A stretch of DNA of 18,054 bases, taken from positions 1 through 18,054 of the forward strand of contig JAVVFG010000040.1 of the NCBI GenBank assembly GCA_032260445.1, in the 5' to 3' direction. Source of the stretch: JAAYYY01 sp032260445. Its GTDB lineage: Bacteria; Chloroflexota; Anaerolineae; Promineifilales; Promineifilaceae. The number at the start of each line of letters is the position of its first letter. Position 1 is the first letter of the stretch. The notes under the pieces were generated by a model. That model had not been told where the DNA came from and searched no databases. It saw nothing but the letters and a program-made list of their open reading frames with translations. Of the stretch, positions 6,046-13,221 are shown piece after piece. Made by a program: the position numbers and the translations under genes.

Positions 6046-6720
6046 ATGAAACCAAGCGTCGCCATGCGTGAATATCTGGCGGAAATCTACCGCCTGCAGG
6101 AAGACGAGCCAACGGTCAGTACGACAGCACTAGCGGAGCGGCTGGGAGTTTCAGCACCAGCGGTGCCGCGGATGTTAAAGCGGCTGAAGAATGATGGCTA
6201 CGTGAAGCATATCCCTTACCAGGGGGTTGAGCTGACGGATCTCGGCCGGGAAGAGGCACTGCGCGAGCTGCGGCGACACCGGGTGCTTGAGGTTTTCCTG
6301 GTGGAGGTGATGGGTTTCACGTGGGATGAGGCGCATGAACACGCGGATCAGTTAGGACAGGGATTGAACGACGCGCTGACAGCGCGCATGGCGGCGATGA
6401 CGGGCGACCCGCAACGCTGCCCGCATGGCGAGCCGATCCCTGACGCGGAGGGCAACCTGCCGGCCGTAGACGACATCGCGCTGGTCAACCTGGGTGTGGG
6501 TACGAAGGGGACTATCAGCCGGGTGCGCACGCATGATCCGGAGCGGCTGAAGTATTTCCACAGCCTTAACTTGCTGCCGGGGCAGGCGTTTGCGATTGTA
6601 GGCCGGGCGCCGTTTAACGGGCCGATGCGGTTGCGCGTGGGGCGCGAGGAAGTTGTGCTGGGCATCGAACTGACGAAGCAACTGTGGGTAACGCCGGAGC
6701 AGGAAAAGAGCGCGGACTAG
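6046..6720 (+). CDS. DtxR/MntR-family metal-responsive regulator with altered primary metal site
   Basis: 224 residues from ATG 6046, preceded by GGAG at a six-base distance; a GTG at 6019 would add nine residues without a ribosome site. Residues 5-65 form the winged helix (recognition helix SAPAVPRMLKRLKNDGYV), 66-125 the dimerisation domain, then the family landmark CPHGEPIP (125-132) and a C-terminal SH3/FeoA-like domain (about 143-215). The ancillary ligands His78, Glu82 and His97 are kept. The primary site is not: the Cys/Glu of DtxR 102 is Asp101 and the invariant Glu-His pair is Gly104-Gln105, with Glu9 where DtxR has Met10. Family members repress iron or manganese uptake when metal-loaded; here sensing may differ. 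No transporter gene is adjacent. It converges on the Nudix gene 25 bases away. Confidence 0.9.
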   Translation: MKPSVAMREYLAEIYRLQEDEPTVSTTALAERLGVSAPAVPRMLKRLKNDGYVKHIPYQGVELTDLGREEALRELRRHRVLEVFLVEVMGFTWDEAHEHADQLGQGLNDALTARMAAMTGDPQRCPHGEPIPDAEGNLPAVDDIALVNLGVGTKGTISRVRTHDPERLKYFHSLNLLPGQAFAIVGRAPFNGPMRLRVGREEVVLGIELTKQLWVTPEQEKSAD

Positions 6721-6745
6721 CCTTGCTGCGGGGCAGCCACGCGTT

Positions 6746-7453
6746 TTAGGGGAAGAGACGGCGGGCTTTTACTTCGGCGACTGCATCTTCTCGGTAGCGG
6801 TAGAGCCGGGCCGGGCGCCCTTCTCCTTCGCGGCGCAGCTTACCCGTATTTTCGAGAATGTCTGCCGTGAGAACCTTGCGGCGGAAGTTTCGCTTGTCGA
6901 GAGTCTCGCCGAGAATGAGTTCGTAGGCATCCTGCAGCTCGGAGAGGCTGAAGGTGTCGGGGAGTAGCTTGAAACCGACGCTCGTATACTCGAGCTTGTA
7001 GCGCAGGCGTGTGAGGGCATAGTCGAGTATCTCGCTGTGGTCGAAGGCGAGCTCGGGCAAGGCATCGACCGGCCACCAGCCGGTCTCGGCGGCATCGGAG
7101 CCGGCCTGAGGGTCGGGCACGGCGTCGGCGGGCAGCAAGGCGAAGTAGGCAACGGTGATGACGCGGGTGCGGGGGTCGCGATCGGGTGCGCCAAAAGTGT
7201 ACAGCTGTTCGGTATAGACGTCGCGTACACCGGTTTCTTCTGCGAGCTCTCTGGCTGCCGCTTGCTCCAAGGATTCGGTCATCTCGACAAAGCCGCCGGG
7301 AATGGCCCACATGCCGGCAAAGGGCCAGTTCTTGCGGCGCACGAGCAAGACCTGCAACTGACCAGCGACGAGCGAGAAGATGACGACGTCTACGGTCACC
7401 GACGGCCGTTCGTAACGAGAGGGATCGTAGGTTTCGGGAGTCTCCTCCTGCAT
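6746..7453 (-). CDS. Nudix hydrolase with C-terminal winged helix (NrtR-like)
   Basis: 235 residues. The Nudix box is complete: Gly54-x5-Glu60-x7-Arg68-Glu69-Leu70-x-Glu72-Glu73-x-Gly75-Val76, so phosphohydrolase chemistry is possible. Residues about 165-235 form a winged-helix segment (SLSELQDAYELILGETLDKR followed by NFRRKVL). This two-domain layout is that of NrtR, an ADP-ribose-responsive repressor of NAD genes; many NrtR proteins lose the Nudix catalytic Glu residues, whereas this one keeps them, so it could be an enzyme, a regulator or both. No NAD biosynthesis gene lies in the window. ATG 7453 was chosen because GGAGAG lies eight bases before it and the terminator of the upstream unit ends at 7469. 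A separate transcript from the CpaB-like pair is likely. Confidence 0.88.
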   Translation of the reverse strand: MQEETPETYDPSRYERPSVTVDVVIFSLVAGQLQVLLVRRKNWPFAGMWAIPGGFVEMTESLEQAAARELAEETGVRDVYTEQLYTFGAPDRDPRTRVITVAYFALLPADAVPDPQAGSDAAETGWWPVDALPELAFDHSEILDYALTRLRYKLEYTSVGFKLLPDTFSLSELQDAYELILGETLDKRNFRRKVLTADILENTGKLRREGEGRPARLYRYREDAVAEVKARRLFP

Positions 7454-7468
7454 CGGTTCTCTCCATAG

Positions 7469-7503
7469 AAAAAGTCCCTCGCCCTCCAGGGCCAGGGACT
7501 TTT
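7469..7503 (-). terminator. Rho-independent terminator of the CpaB-like pair
   Basis: A 16-base arm (7470-7485) pairs with 7488-7503 with one mismatch; the outer stem is AAAAGTCCCT with AGGGACTTTT. On the - strand it ends in five T (complement of 7469-7473), and on the + strand in four, so it may work both ways. It lies 28 bases after the stop of the second CpaB-like gene and 16 before the Nudix start. Confidence 0.85.
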
Positions 7504-7530
7504 CTGTTGCGTCAAGGCCCGGTGGCAACC

Positions 7531-8706
7531 TTACTGTCCAGGAGCGGGCAGCGTCGCCGGTTCGACGTCGTCGGCCCGTGGCACGAGGTCAAACTCCAAC
7601 GGTTCGGGAATGGTCAGGCCACCCTGCTCGACGAGCTGCGGCAGGCTGATGCTGACGGTGGTATGGTCACTGGTATCGCCCTGGGCGCGCAGAGCGAGGT
7701 CCATGCGGACGCCGCGATCCATGGCCCACTTGAGGGTGAGCGCATCCTGCAGAGACAGGCCGAGGATGACGACATCGGGGAAGCGCTCGCTGCGCTGGAA
7801 GAGCGGTGTGGGCGTGGGCAGTGGCTGTGCGGGGTCGCCTTCGACGGCGTCGATCTCTGGCGGGTTGAGGTCGCCCGGATCTTTCCAGGTGCCGAGCCAG
7901 ATCACTTCGGCCTGCTGGACGGTGAGCTGGGTTACGCGCCGGGGGATCTGCAGCAGGGTGCTGCCGTCCCACGAGAGGCTACCACGCGGGCTGATCGTGG
8001 CAACGAGGTTGACGCCGGGGATCACCTCGAGGCGCCCTTCGACGCCCTGGTTGAGCAGAAAGGAACCGCCCTCCTGCAGCAGGATCTGGCTTACCGGCCG
8101 GTAGAAGTTGGGCAGTGCCGTATGAAACTCGGGGTCGATGTCGATCACGCCGACGGTGGAGAGCACGTCAACCGTGTCGCCCGGCCGGAGCGCATAGGCG
8201 GCGCCGACATAACGGTCGATAGGGAAGGCAATGGCCACCTGTCCCTGATTGACGTAGAGGGCCAGATCGGAGCCCATGGTGGCGAGGTCAACCGTGCTCA
8301 GGGCGAGCATAGAGTCGAGGATTTCCTGCCCACGGTCCACGCGTGTGCGGGTGATGCGGCCGATGACCTCTTCGGGCTCGCTGAAGCTGTAACCGGCACG
8401 GACAGCCACATTATCGTCGGGGCGCATTTCGATGCGCACAAAGTCTGGCTCGATGCGCGTACCAGGCGGCATGGCGAGTGTCGAGACGACCACGGGAACA
8501 AAGGTGACTTCGGGCGTCGGCGTCGGCGCTTGTTGTCCTGGCTCACTCCGTACGGGCTCTGTCTCTACGACCTGGGCCGGGGTTTCGGGGCCGCCGGGCA
8601 ACAGGGAATCGAGGACAGTATCGCCAGAGAGGGCAAGGAAGGCGACGACCCCGGCGGCGATGAGCAATAGGACCAGGAAAAGTAAGAGGAAGGTTCTTGC
8701 ACGCAT
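7531..8706 (-). CDS. CpaB/RcpC-like SAF-domain protein, second of a tandem pair
   Basis: 391 residues. An N-terminal membrane anchor (about 4-26) follows Met-Arg-Ala-Arg, then a Pro/Thr-rich spacer with PTPTP (about 61-65). A SAF domain starts at about residue 70 (VPVVVSTLAMPPGTRI), followed by an RcpC-like segment with FPIDRYVGAAYALRPGDTVD and VDVLSTV. A second PTPTP spacer precedes a C-terminal beta/alpha piece (FPDVVILGLSLQDALTLKWA). CpaB/RcpC proteins help assemble Flp/Tad pili at the outer face of the cytoplasmic membrane. ATG 8706 has AGGAG six bases upstream. It begins 15 bases after the end of its paralogue, so the two share a transcript, ended by the terminator at 7469-7503. No TadA, TadB, prepilin or CpaE is adjacent. 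The CpaB-like class is fairly sure; the pilus role is inferred. Confidence 0.8.
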   Translation of the reverse strand: MRARTFLLLFLVLLLIAAGVVAFLALSGDTVLDSLLPGGPETPAQVVETEPVRSEPGQQAPTPTPEVTFVPVVVSTLAMPPGTRIEPDFVRIEMRPDDNVAVRAGYSFSEPEEVIGRITRTRVDRGQEILDSMLALSTVDLATMGSDLALYVNQGQVAIAFPIDRYVGAAYALRPGDTVDVLSTVGVIDIDPEFHTALPNFYRPVSQILLQEGGSFLLNQGVEGRLEVIPGVNLVATISPRGSLSWDGSTLLQIPRRVTQLTVQQAEVIWLGTWKDPGDLNPPEIDAVEGDPAQPLPTPTPLFQRSERFPDVVILGLSLQDALTLKWAMDRGVRMDLALRAQGDTSDHTTVSISLPQLVEQGGLTIPEPLEFDLVPRADDVEPATLPAPGQ

Positions 8707-8721
8707 AAGGCTCTCCTGCTT

Positions 8722-9894
8722 CTATTCTCCGCCAGCGGTTTCGGTGGGCACCGGAGCGGCAGGCGTCACGGTCGCGAAAACGGGGCTGACAGTGTAGCCG
8801 TAGTCGATGGGCGGCTCGATGTTAAAGCGGCTCAGGAAGTAGTTCAGATCGATGTTATCAACGGCGTAGACCTGACCGTCGTCGGGACCGCGCAGGGCGT
8901 AATCGATGTTGGCGGCGCTCTCGACGGCATACTTCATGACGAGCTGCTGCTGCGGTGTCATCGCCAGCACGACCACATCCGGGGGGAGCGGTGTCGGCGT
9001 GGGCACGACGCCGGCCTCCGGTGTCGGGGTAGCATTGGGATCGGGTGTCGGCGTTGCGGTGGGCACGGCGACGATATCTGGAGGGAAGTAGGGCCCGACC
9101 TGGATCACTTTGGCGCCCTGGAGGACAAAGGAGACCTGCACCGGACGCTGCTCTTCTGAGGGTGTAATCAAGGCAAGATCGCCGTTAGGCAGGGTCTCGA
9201 AGCGGCCGAAGGGATCGAGGATCAGGAGCGACTGGCTCACTTGAGCTTCGGCACCTTCTTCGCCGGGGGTCGCGGTCTCCAGTATGAAGGTCGCGCTATT
9301 CTGGAGGAGCGTCTGGAATTCCTCATCGATCTCGTAGATGAGGAAGGTTGCCATGACGTCGACGAAGTCACCAGGCGCAAGGCCATAGGCGACGCTGGAG
9401 AGGCGATCCATGGGCACACCCTGGGCAACGTACCCTTCAGGGATGAGGGAGGATGGCCCATACTCCTCGACGCCGACGAGGGTTGGATCCTCGATCAGGG
9501 AATCGTAGGTGAGTGTCTCGCCCTGGAAGATGTCGGTCCGCGCATAAAGACCGATGGCATCCTCGATGTTGGTGATGACATTGCTGCCCACCTCGTCGGC
9601 ACGCCGGGTGTCGATGGCGAGCTCGTCCTCGGACATTTGCCAGCCGCGGGGTACGGTCTGGATGGAGACGACCACGCCGACCAGGTCAGAGGCCTGCGCG
9701 GCAGTGACTGGCGTCGGCTGAACGACCTCGGGTTGGGGTGTCCCTTCACCTACCTCCACATCGGGGGTGGGCAGGTCGACCACAGCGGGTGTGTCATCGC
9801 CGCCCAATCCCCCGCTGAGGTAGAGAAAGGCAATTAACCCAAGGAGTAGCAGTCCGCCTATGAGAAACAAGATGGCTAATGTGCGTCGGCCCAT
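8722..9894 (-). CDS. CpaB/RcpC-like SAF-domain protein, first of a tandem pair
   Basis: 390 residues with the same plan as the downstream gene: membrane anchor (about 5-27), acidic Pro/Thr spacer, SAF segment from about residue 72 (VGVVVSIQTVPRGWQM), an RcpC-like segment with GVPMDRLSSVAYGLAPGDFV and VDVMATF, a long Thr-Pro spacer (about 276-305), then PPDVVVLAMTPQQQLVMKYA. The shared motifs show duplication, while the sequences have diverged strongly, so the two probably have distinct jobs or form a hetero-oligomer. The start ATG 9894 has AGGAA eight bases in front. A good promoter lies at 9983-10011. Function as a Flp/Tad pilus assembly or other envelope factor is inferred from the family; no pilus genes are next to it. 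Confidence 0.8.
   Translation of the reverse strand: MGRRTLAILFLIGGLLLLGLIAFLYLSGGLGGDDTPAVVDLPTPDVEVGEGTPQPEVVQPTPVTAAQASDLVGVVVSIQTVPRGWQMSEDELAIDTRRADEVGSNVITNIEDAIGLYARTDIFQGETLTYDSLIEDPTLVGVEEYGPSSLIPEGYVAQGVPMDRLSSVAYGLAPGDFVDVMATFLIYEIDEEFQTLLQNSATFILETATPGEEGAEAQVSQSLLILDPFGRFETLPNGDLALITPSEEQRPVQVSFVLQGAKVIQVGPYFPPDIVAVPTATPTPDPNATPTPEAGVVPTPTPLPPDVVVLAMTPQQQLVMKYAVESAANIDYALRGPDDGQVYAVDNIDLNYFLSRFNIEPPIDYGYTVSPVFATVTPAAPVPTETAGGE
8989..9066. repeat. Imperfect GC-rich repeats encoding a Thr/Pro linker
   Basis: Copies of GGTGTCGGCGTGGGCA and close variants recur at about 8990, 9020 and 9044, encoding Thr-Pro-rich residues on the - strand within the first CpaB-like gene. The repeats follow the codon frame, so they reflect expansion of a low-complexity protein linker rather than a mobile or regulatory repeat. 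Confidence 0.6.
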
Positions 9895-9982
9895 AATCTC
9901 TATTCCTTGTTTGTGGTGGCGCCGTGTCTGCTGGCACGAGATTCGAAACAGACAGAGCGGTCGCTCCCGGCAACCTGCACCG

Positions 9983-10011
9983 ATTATAGAGTGACGATAA
10001 TAATATGTAAA
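9983..10011 (-). promoter_or_regulatory. Sigma-70 type promoter for the CpaB-like pair
   Basis: On the - strand TTTACA (complement of 10006-10011) and an exact TATAAT (complement of 9983-9988) are 17 bases apart. Transcription would start near 9976, giving a leader of about 80 bases before ATG 9894. Confidence 0.75.
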
Positions 10012-10189
10012 CCTCAGAGTCGGACATATATTAGCATAAGGAAAGAAGCGTTAGCAAATAGTGTGCGTAGTACAGTAGTCCCTTTAGAGGTCCAAAATGG
10101 GCGGAATTGGGGACGGACAGGACTAAAGTAAGATGCAGAAAAGGGCTGGTGCGGGGATCCGTGCGAAGGGAAGGCGGGGCGGGGCCTGT
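10012..10189. other. Intergenic stretch without a supported gene
   Basis: Between the promoter of the CpaB-like pair and the stop of the FtsB-like gene I see no coding frame with a ribosome site, no convincing hairpin with a U-tract and no repeat. The part near 10020-10090 is rather AT-rich. The FtsB-like transcript has no clear terminator here and may run into the CpaB-like unit. Confidence 0.5.
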
Positions 10190-10606
10190 TTACGGGCGCG
10201 GCAGGGGCGCGTCGGTCAATAAGCGCCACCAGGCCTGCCAGGGATGGGCCGAGGCGGCGGGATCAGGGGTGGGGACAGGGGTTGGCGAGGGGACAGGCGT
10301 TCCTTCGACGAGGAGGGGGACGACGCGCCGTTCGCCCGGGCGCAGGTAGCCGCCTTCTTCGCGGGCATAGGCTTCGACGTAATGGTCGCTTGTGACGTAG
10401 GTTGCCGTGGCCTGTAGCTGTACGTAGCGGGTCTGCTCGGCATTGATTTCGGCCTGGAGGTCTTCTTCTCCCACCCCGGCGAGCCGGCCGGCCTGGGCGC
10501 GGCGGTTGAGATCCAAGGCAATGAAGAGGCCAGCGATCACGGCGAGGAGCACGAGTAATTGCGGGAGCGTCAGTAACGGTTGTTGGCCGAACAGCTTCTT
10601 GCGCAT
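10190..10606 (-). CDS. FtsB/DivIC-family septum formation initiator-like protein with Pro/Thr tail
   Basis: 138 residues. A short basic N-terminus, one membrane segment (about 15-31), a coiled-coil region rich in Gln, Glu and Ala (about 33-68), then the family signature VTSDHYVEAYAREEGGYLRP and GE (about 71-92), where FtsB/DivIC proteins have AREELGLVKPGE. FtsB and DivIC bridge FtsL and FtsQ/DivIB at the division septum, outside the membrane. Unusually, residues 103-118 form a Pro/Thr/Ser linker followed by a Trp-rich end (about 122-128). ATG 10606 was chosen because homologues begin just before the membrane segment; it has no ribosome site, and a weak promoter-like TTGCAC-17-TAAGCT ends seven bases before it. 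It is divergent from the PfkB gene. Family assignment is good, the exact member uncertain. Confidence 0.8.
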   Translation of the reverse strand: MRKKLFGQQPLLTLPQLLVLLAVIAGLFIALDLNRRAQAGRLAGVGEEDLQAEINAEQTRYVQLQATATYVTSDHYVEAYAREEGGYLRPGERRVVPLLVEGTPVPSPTPVPTPDPAASAHPWQAWWRLLTDAPLPRP

Positions 10607-10670
10607 GGGACCTAGCTTACCGGCGAGCGGAGTCACGTGCAAGAAACGGGCGGCGCCCGGGGTGCAGGTT

Positions 10671-10689
10671 CCCCCTTTTCGTCAGGGGG
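10671..10689 (+). other. Small hairpin containing the AGGGGG in front of the PfkB gene
   Basis: CCCCCT (10671-10676) and AGGGGG (10684-10689) can pair over a 7-base loop. The AGGGGG is the only ribosome-site-like sequence here, at a proper distance for an ATG at 10698 but not for the preferred 10716, so its role is open. Confidence 0.35.
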
Positions 10690-10701
10690 CAGCCGGTATG
10701 T

Positions 10702-10707
10702 TAAAAT
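10702..10707 (+). promoter_or_regulatory. TAAAAT -10-like element just before the PfkB start
   Basis: TAAAAT (10702-10707) lies eight bases before ATG 10716, with TCGTCA (four of six) 17 bases upstream at 10679-10684. The same TAAAAT serves the tRNA promoter. If used, the mRNA would begin at or near the start codon. Confidence 0.4.
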
Positions 10708-10715
10708 GCGGCCCA

Positions 10716-11537
10716 ATGGGCCAGGTCGATTATCTCGTCATCGGACATATTACAGACGACTACACCCCAGATGGTATGACCATCGGCGGTTCGGTTGCTT
10801 ATGCCGGGCGCACGGCGCAGGCGTTGGGCTGCCGGACGGCGGTCGTCACCAGCTCGCAGGTGCGCGATGACCTGGCGACAGTTCTACCGTCAATCGCAGT
10901 GCAGCACGTGCCGGCGCCGCACACGACGGCGTTTACCAACCGGTACGAGGGCATCCACCGTGAGCAGTGGCTACATGCGGTGGCGGCGCCGCTGCGCGCA
11001 GAGCATGTGCCCGAGGCATGGCGGCGAAGCGCTATCGTGCACCTTGCCCCCGTCGCCGCCGAGGTCGACGTGGAGATGATGGCCCTCTTCAGCAACAGCC
11101 TGATTGGCCTGACGCCGCAGGGGTGGATGCGGCAGTGGGATGAGGGCGGCCGGGTTCGTGGCACGCGCTGGGAACAGGCGGAAACGGCGTTTCCGCTGGC
11201 CGCGGCGGTCATTCTCAGCGACGAGGATCTCCCGGATGAGAGCTACCTGGAGGTCTGCCGGCAGTATGCGCGGCTGCTGGTCATGACGCAGGGGCCGGCG
11301 GGGTGTACGGTGTTTTTCGGCGATGACGCGCGCTCGTTTGAGGCACCTGCCGCGCCGGTGCGCGACCTGACCGGGGCCGGCGATGTCTTTGCGGCTGCGT
11401 TTCTGGTGCGGCTGTACCAGACGCGCGGGAACCCGTGGGAGGCGGCCGTGTTTGCCAACGAGGTGGCGGCTGCCTCCGTGACGCAGGTGGGTCTGGCGGC
11501 GAAGATCGCCCATATTGAAGCTATGCTGCAGCCGTGA
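10716..11537 (+). CDS. PfkB-family (ribokinase-like) sugar or nucleoside kinase
   Basis: 273 residues, close to the usual 280-310 for the family. The N-terminus has DYLVIGHITDDYTPDG and the first signature in reduced form, IGGSVAYAGRTAQALG (about 23-38). The second signature is DLTGAGDVFAAAF, with GAGD at 220-223; Asp223 would be the catalytic base and the glycines the anion hole. PfkB enzymes phosphorylate sugars, nucleosides or inositol; the substrate cannot be told. ATG 10716 gives an N-terminus of normal length but has no ribosome site, only a -10-like TAAAAT eight bases before; ATG 10698, with AGGGGG eight bases before, would add six residues. It ends 13 bases before parA and is the first gene of a seven-gene run. 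Confidence 0.85.
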   Translation: MGQVDYLVIGHITDDYTPDGMTIGGSVAYAGRTAQALGCRTAVVTSSQVRDDLATVLPSIAVQHVPAPHTTAFTNRYEGIHREQWLHAVAAPLRAEHVPEAWRRSAIVHLAPVAAEVDVEMMALFSNSLIGLTPQGWMRQWDEGGRVRGTRWEQAETAFPLAAAVILSDEDLPDESYLEVCRQYARLLVMTQGPAGCTVFFGDDARSFEAPAAPVRDLTGAGDVFAAAFLVRLYQTRGNPWEAAVFANEVAAASVTQVGLAAKIAHIEAMLQP

Positions 11538-11550
11538 GCCGGTAACGATC

Positions 11551-12348
11551 ATGAAGATTTACGCGGTCGTCAATCAGAAGGGGGGTGTGGGCAAGACCAC
11601 GAGTGTGATCAATATCGGCGCTTTTATGGCCACCAGCGGGCAGCGGGTGTTGCTTGTGGATCTGGACCCGCAGGCGAATGCGACCTCGGGGCTGGGTATC
11701 GACAAGACGGAGGTCGAGCTGTCGACCTACGACTTGCTGCTGGAGTCGGCCGAGCTGAACGACGTGGTAGTCAACCACCAAGATACGCCAGGGCTGCACC
11801 TGCTGCCGGCGAACCCCGCCCTATCCGGCGCGGAGGTTGAGCTAGTCAACGAGATGGCGCGGGAGTTCCGGCTGCAACAGGCGCTGCTGGCAGCGGAGGG
11901 CAAGTATGATTACGTGCTGATCGATTGCCCGCCGAGCCTGAGCCTGCTGACGATCAACGCATTGACCGCGGCACGCGACGGGGTGCTGATACCGATCCAG
12001 TGCGAGTATCTGGCGCTGGAGGGGTTATCGCAGTTGATGCAAACGCTGGAGATGGTGCGGCGCTATCTCAACAACGCGCTAGTCGTGCGCGGCATGTTGA
12101 TGACGATGTACGACAGCCGGACGAATCTCAGCCGGCAGGTGGTGGAGGAGGTGCGCGCGCACTTCGCGGGCAAGGTCTTCCGGACGATCATCCCGCGAAA
12201 CGTCCGCCTCAGCGAAGCGCCGAGCTACGGGCAGCCAATCCACAGGTATGCGCCGTCCTCGCCAGGCGCACTGGCCTACCAGGTGCTGACGACGGAACTG
12301 ATGCGCGGTGACGGGGTACCGTTGCCGGCAAAGGAAAAGGGGACATGA
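11551..12348 (+). CDS. parA: ParA/Soj chromosome-partitioning ATPase
   Basis: 265 residues, the length of short chromosomal ParA (Soj) proteins without an N-terminal DNA-binding domain. The deviant Walker A is KGGVGKTT (10-17), with both the signature Lys and the catalytic Lys; A' is LLVDLDPQAN (34-43) and Walker B is YVLIDCPPS (121-129). Near the C-terminus NVRLSEAPSYGQPI matches the ParA family motif. It forms ATP-dependent dimers on the nucleoid that ParB-parS complexes follow during segregation. ATG 11551 starts at the family's usual MKIYAVVNQKGGVG. No strong ribosome site. Its TGA overlaps the parB ATG by four bases, so the two are translationally coupled. It is not the CpaE/TadZ type, which has an extra receiver-like domain. 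Confidence 0.95.
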   Translation: MKIYAVVNQKGGVGKTTSVINIGAFMATSGQRVLLVDLDPQANATSGLGIDKTEVELSTYDLLLESAELNDVVVNHQDTPGLHLLPANPALSGAEVELVNEMAREFRLQQALLAAEGKYDYVLIDCPPSLSLLTINALTAARDGVLIPIQCEYLALEGLSQLMQTLEMVRRYLNNALVVRGMLMTMYDSRTNLSRQVVEEVRAHFAGKVFRTIIPRNVRLSEAPSYGQPIHRYAPSSPGALAYQVLTTELMRGDGVPLPAKEKGT

Positions 12349-13220
12349 GCAAGCGACGCGGTCTGGGGCGGGGGTTGGGCGCGCTCATTCCGATGGGCGA
12401 CGAGAGCGAGCAGCTAGCACAAGAAGCGGGCGAGAGCGGCCTGCGCATGGTCGCGAGCAACGCCATCCAACCCAACCCGCACCAGCCGCGCAGCCAGATC
12501 GACGAGATGGCGCTGCAGGAGCTGGCCGACTCGATTGCCGAGCACGGGCTGATCCAGCCGCTGATCGTCCATGCAGAAGCGAACGGGCAGTATACGCTGA
12601 TCGCCGGGGAGCGGCGCTGGCGTGCGGCGCAGAAGGCCGGTCTGGAACAGCTGCCGGTGCTCGTGAAGCAGGCGACGCCGCAAGCGATGCTGGAAATCGC
12701 GCTGATCGAGAATATCCAGCGGGCCGATCTCAACGCGGTTGAGGAGGCCACCGCTTACCAGCAGCTCGTCGACGAGTTTGGCCTGACGCAGGAGGCGGTA
12801 GCGCAGCGGGTGAGCAAGAGCCGGCCGGCGGTAGCGAACGCGCTGCGCCTGCTGGAGCTGCCGCAGAAGGTGCAGCAAGCGGTGATCGACGGAGAGATCA
12901 GCGGCAGCCACGCGCGTACGCTGGCGGCGCTGCCGACGCCGGAGGCACAGCTGGCGCTGCTGCAAGTAATCATCAAGCAAGGGCTGAGCGTGCGGCAGAC
13001 GGAAGAGCGCGTACGCAAGCTGAAGGAAGGGGTGCGCCCGCAGCCGCGACAGCGGCGCCGCCCACCGGCCGAGTGGCTGTGGCTGGAGTCGCGTTTCCAG
13101 CAGACGTTGGGCACGCGCGTCAACCTGGAGAAGCGGGCACGCGGCGGGCGGCTGGTGATCCACTTTGAAGATGACGAAGACTTGCACGCCTTGTTTGAGG
13201 CCATTGTAGGCGACGAGTAG
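12345..13220 (+). CDS. parB: ParB/Spo0J chromosome-partitioning CTPase
   Basis: 291 residues. The N-terminus RRGLGRGLGALIP is the ParA-stimulating, Arg-rich end typical of chromosomal ParB. The ParB/Srx CTP-binding domain follows with NPHQPR (44-49), GERRWRAA (88-95) and ENIQRADLN (122-130). A helix-turn-helix (about 148-172, TQEAVAQRVSKSRPAVANAL) recognises parS. A basic, Pro-rich spacer (about 226-242) leads to the C-terminal dimerisation domain ending in FEAIVGDE. The GERRWRAA and ENIQR boxes are intact, so CTP-dependent clamp sliding is expected. AAAAGGGG precedes the ATG inside parA. No good parS site is seen within parAB; a partial match lies at 6313-6328. The map gene starts one base after its stop. 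Confidence 0.95.
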   Translation: MSKRRGLGRGLGALIPMGDESEQLAQEAGESGLRMVASNAIQPNPHQPRSQIDEMALQELADSIAEHGLIQPLIVHAEANGQYTLIAGERRWRAAQKAGLEQLPVLVKQATPQAMLEIALIENIQRADLNAVEEATAYQQLVDEFGLTQEAVAQRVSKSRPAVANALRLLELPQKVQQAVIDGEISGSHARTLAALPTPEAQLALLQVIIKQGLSVRQTEERVRKLKEGVRPQPRQRRRPPAEWLWLESRFQQTLGTRVNLEKRARGGRLVIHFEDDEDLHALFEAIVGDE

Positions 13221-13221
13221 G

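Noticed and set aside
7507..8670. Long open frame of 387 codons on the + strand opposite a CpaB-like gene
   Set aside because: It mirrors the codons of the real - strand gene in GC-rich DNA, has no recognisable motif or ribosome site, and overlaps a protein with clear domains.
8989..9066. GC-rich short repeats considered as a CRISPR-like or mobile repeat
   Set aside because: They follow the reading frame of a Thr/Pro linker, have no unique spacers and are not flanked by cas or transposase genes.
9907..10131. Small + strand frame in the gap before the CpaB-like pair
   Set aside because: No ribosome site, overlaps the promoter of the - strand pair and has no recognisable sequence.
11551..12348. 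ParA read as a CpaE/TadZ or MinD protein serving the CpaB-like pair
   Set aside because: It lacks an N-terminal receiver-like domain and a membrane-targeting helix, and is translationally coupled to a true ParB.
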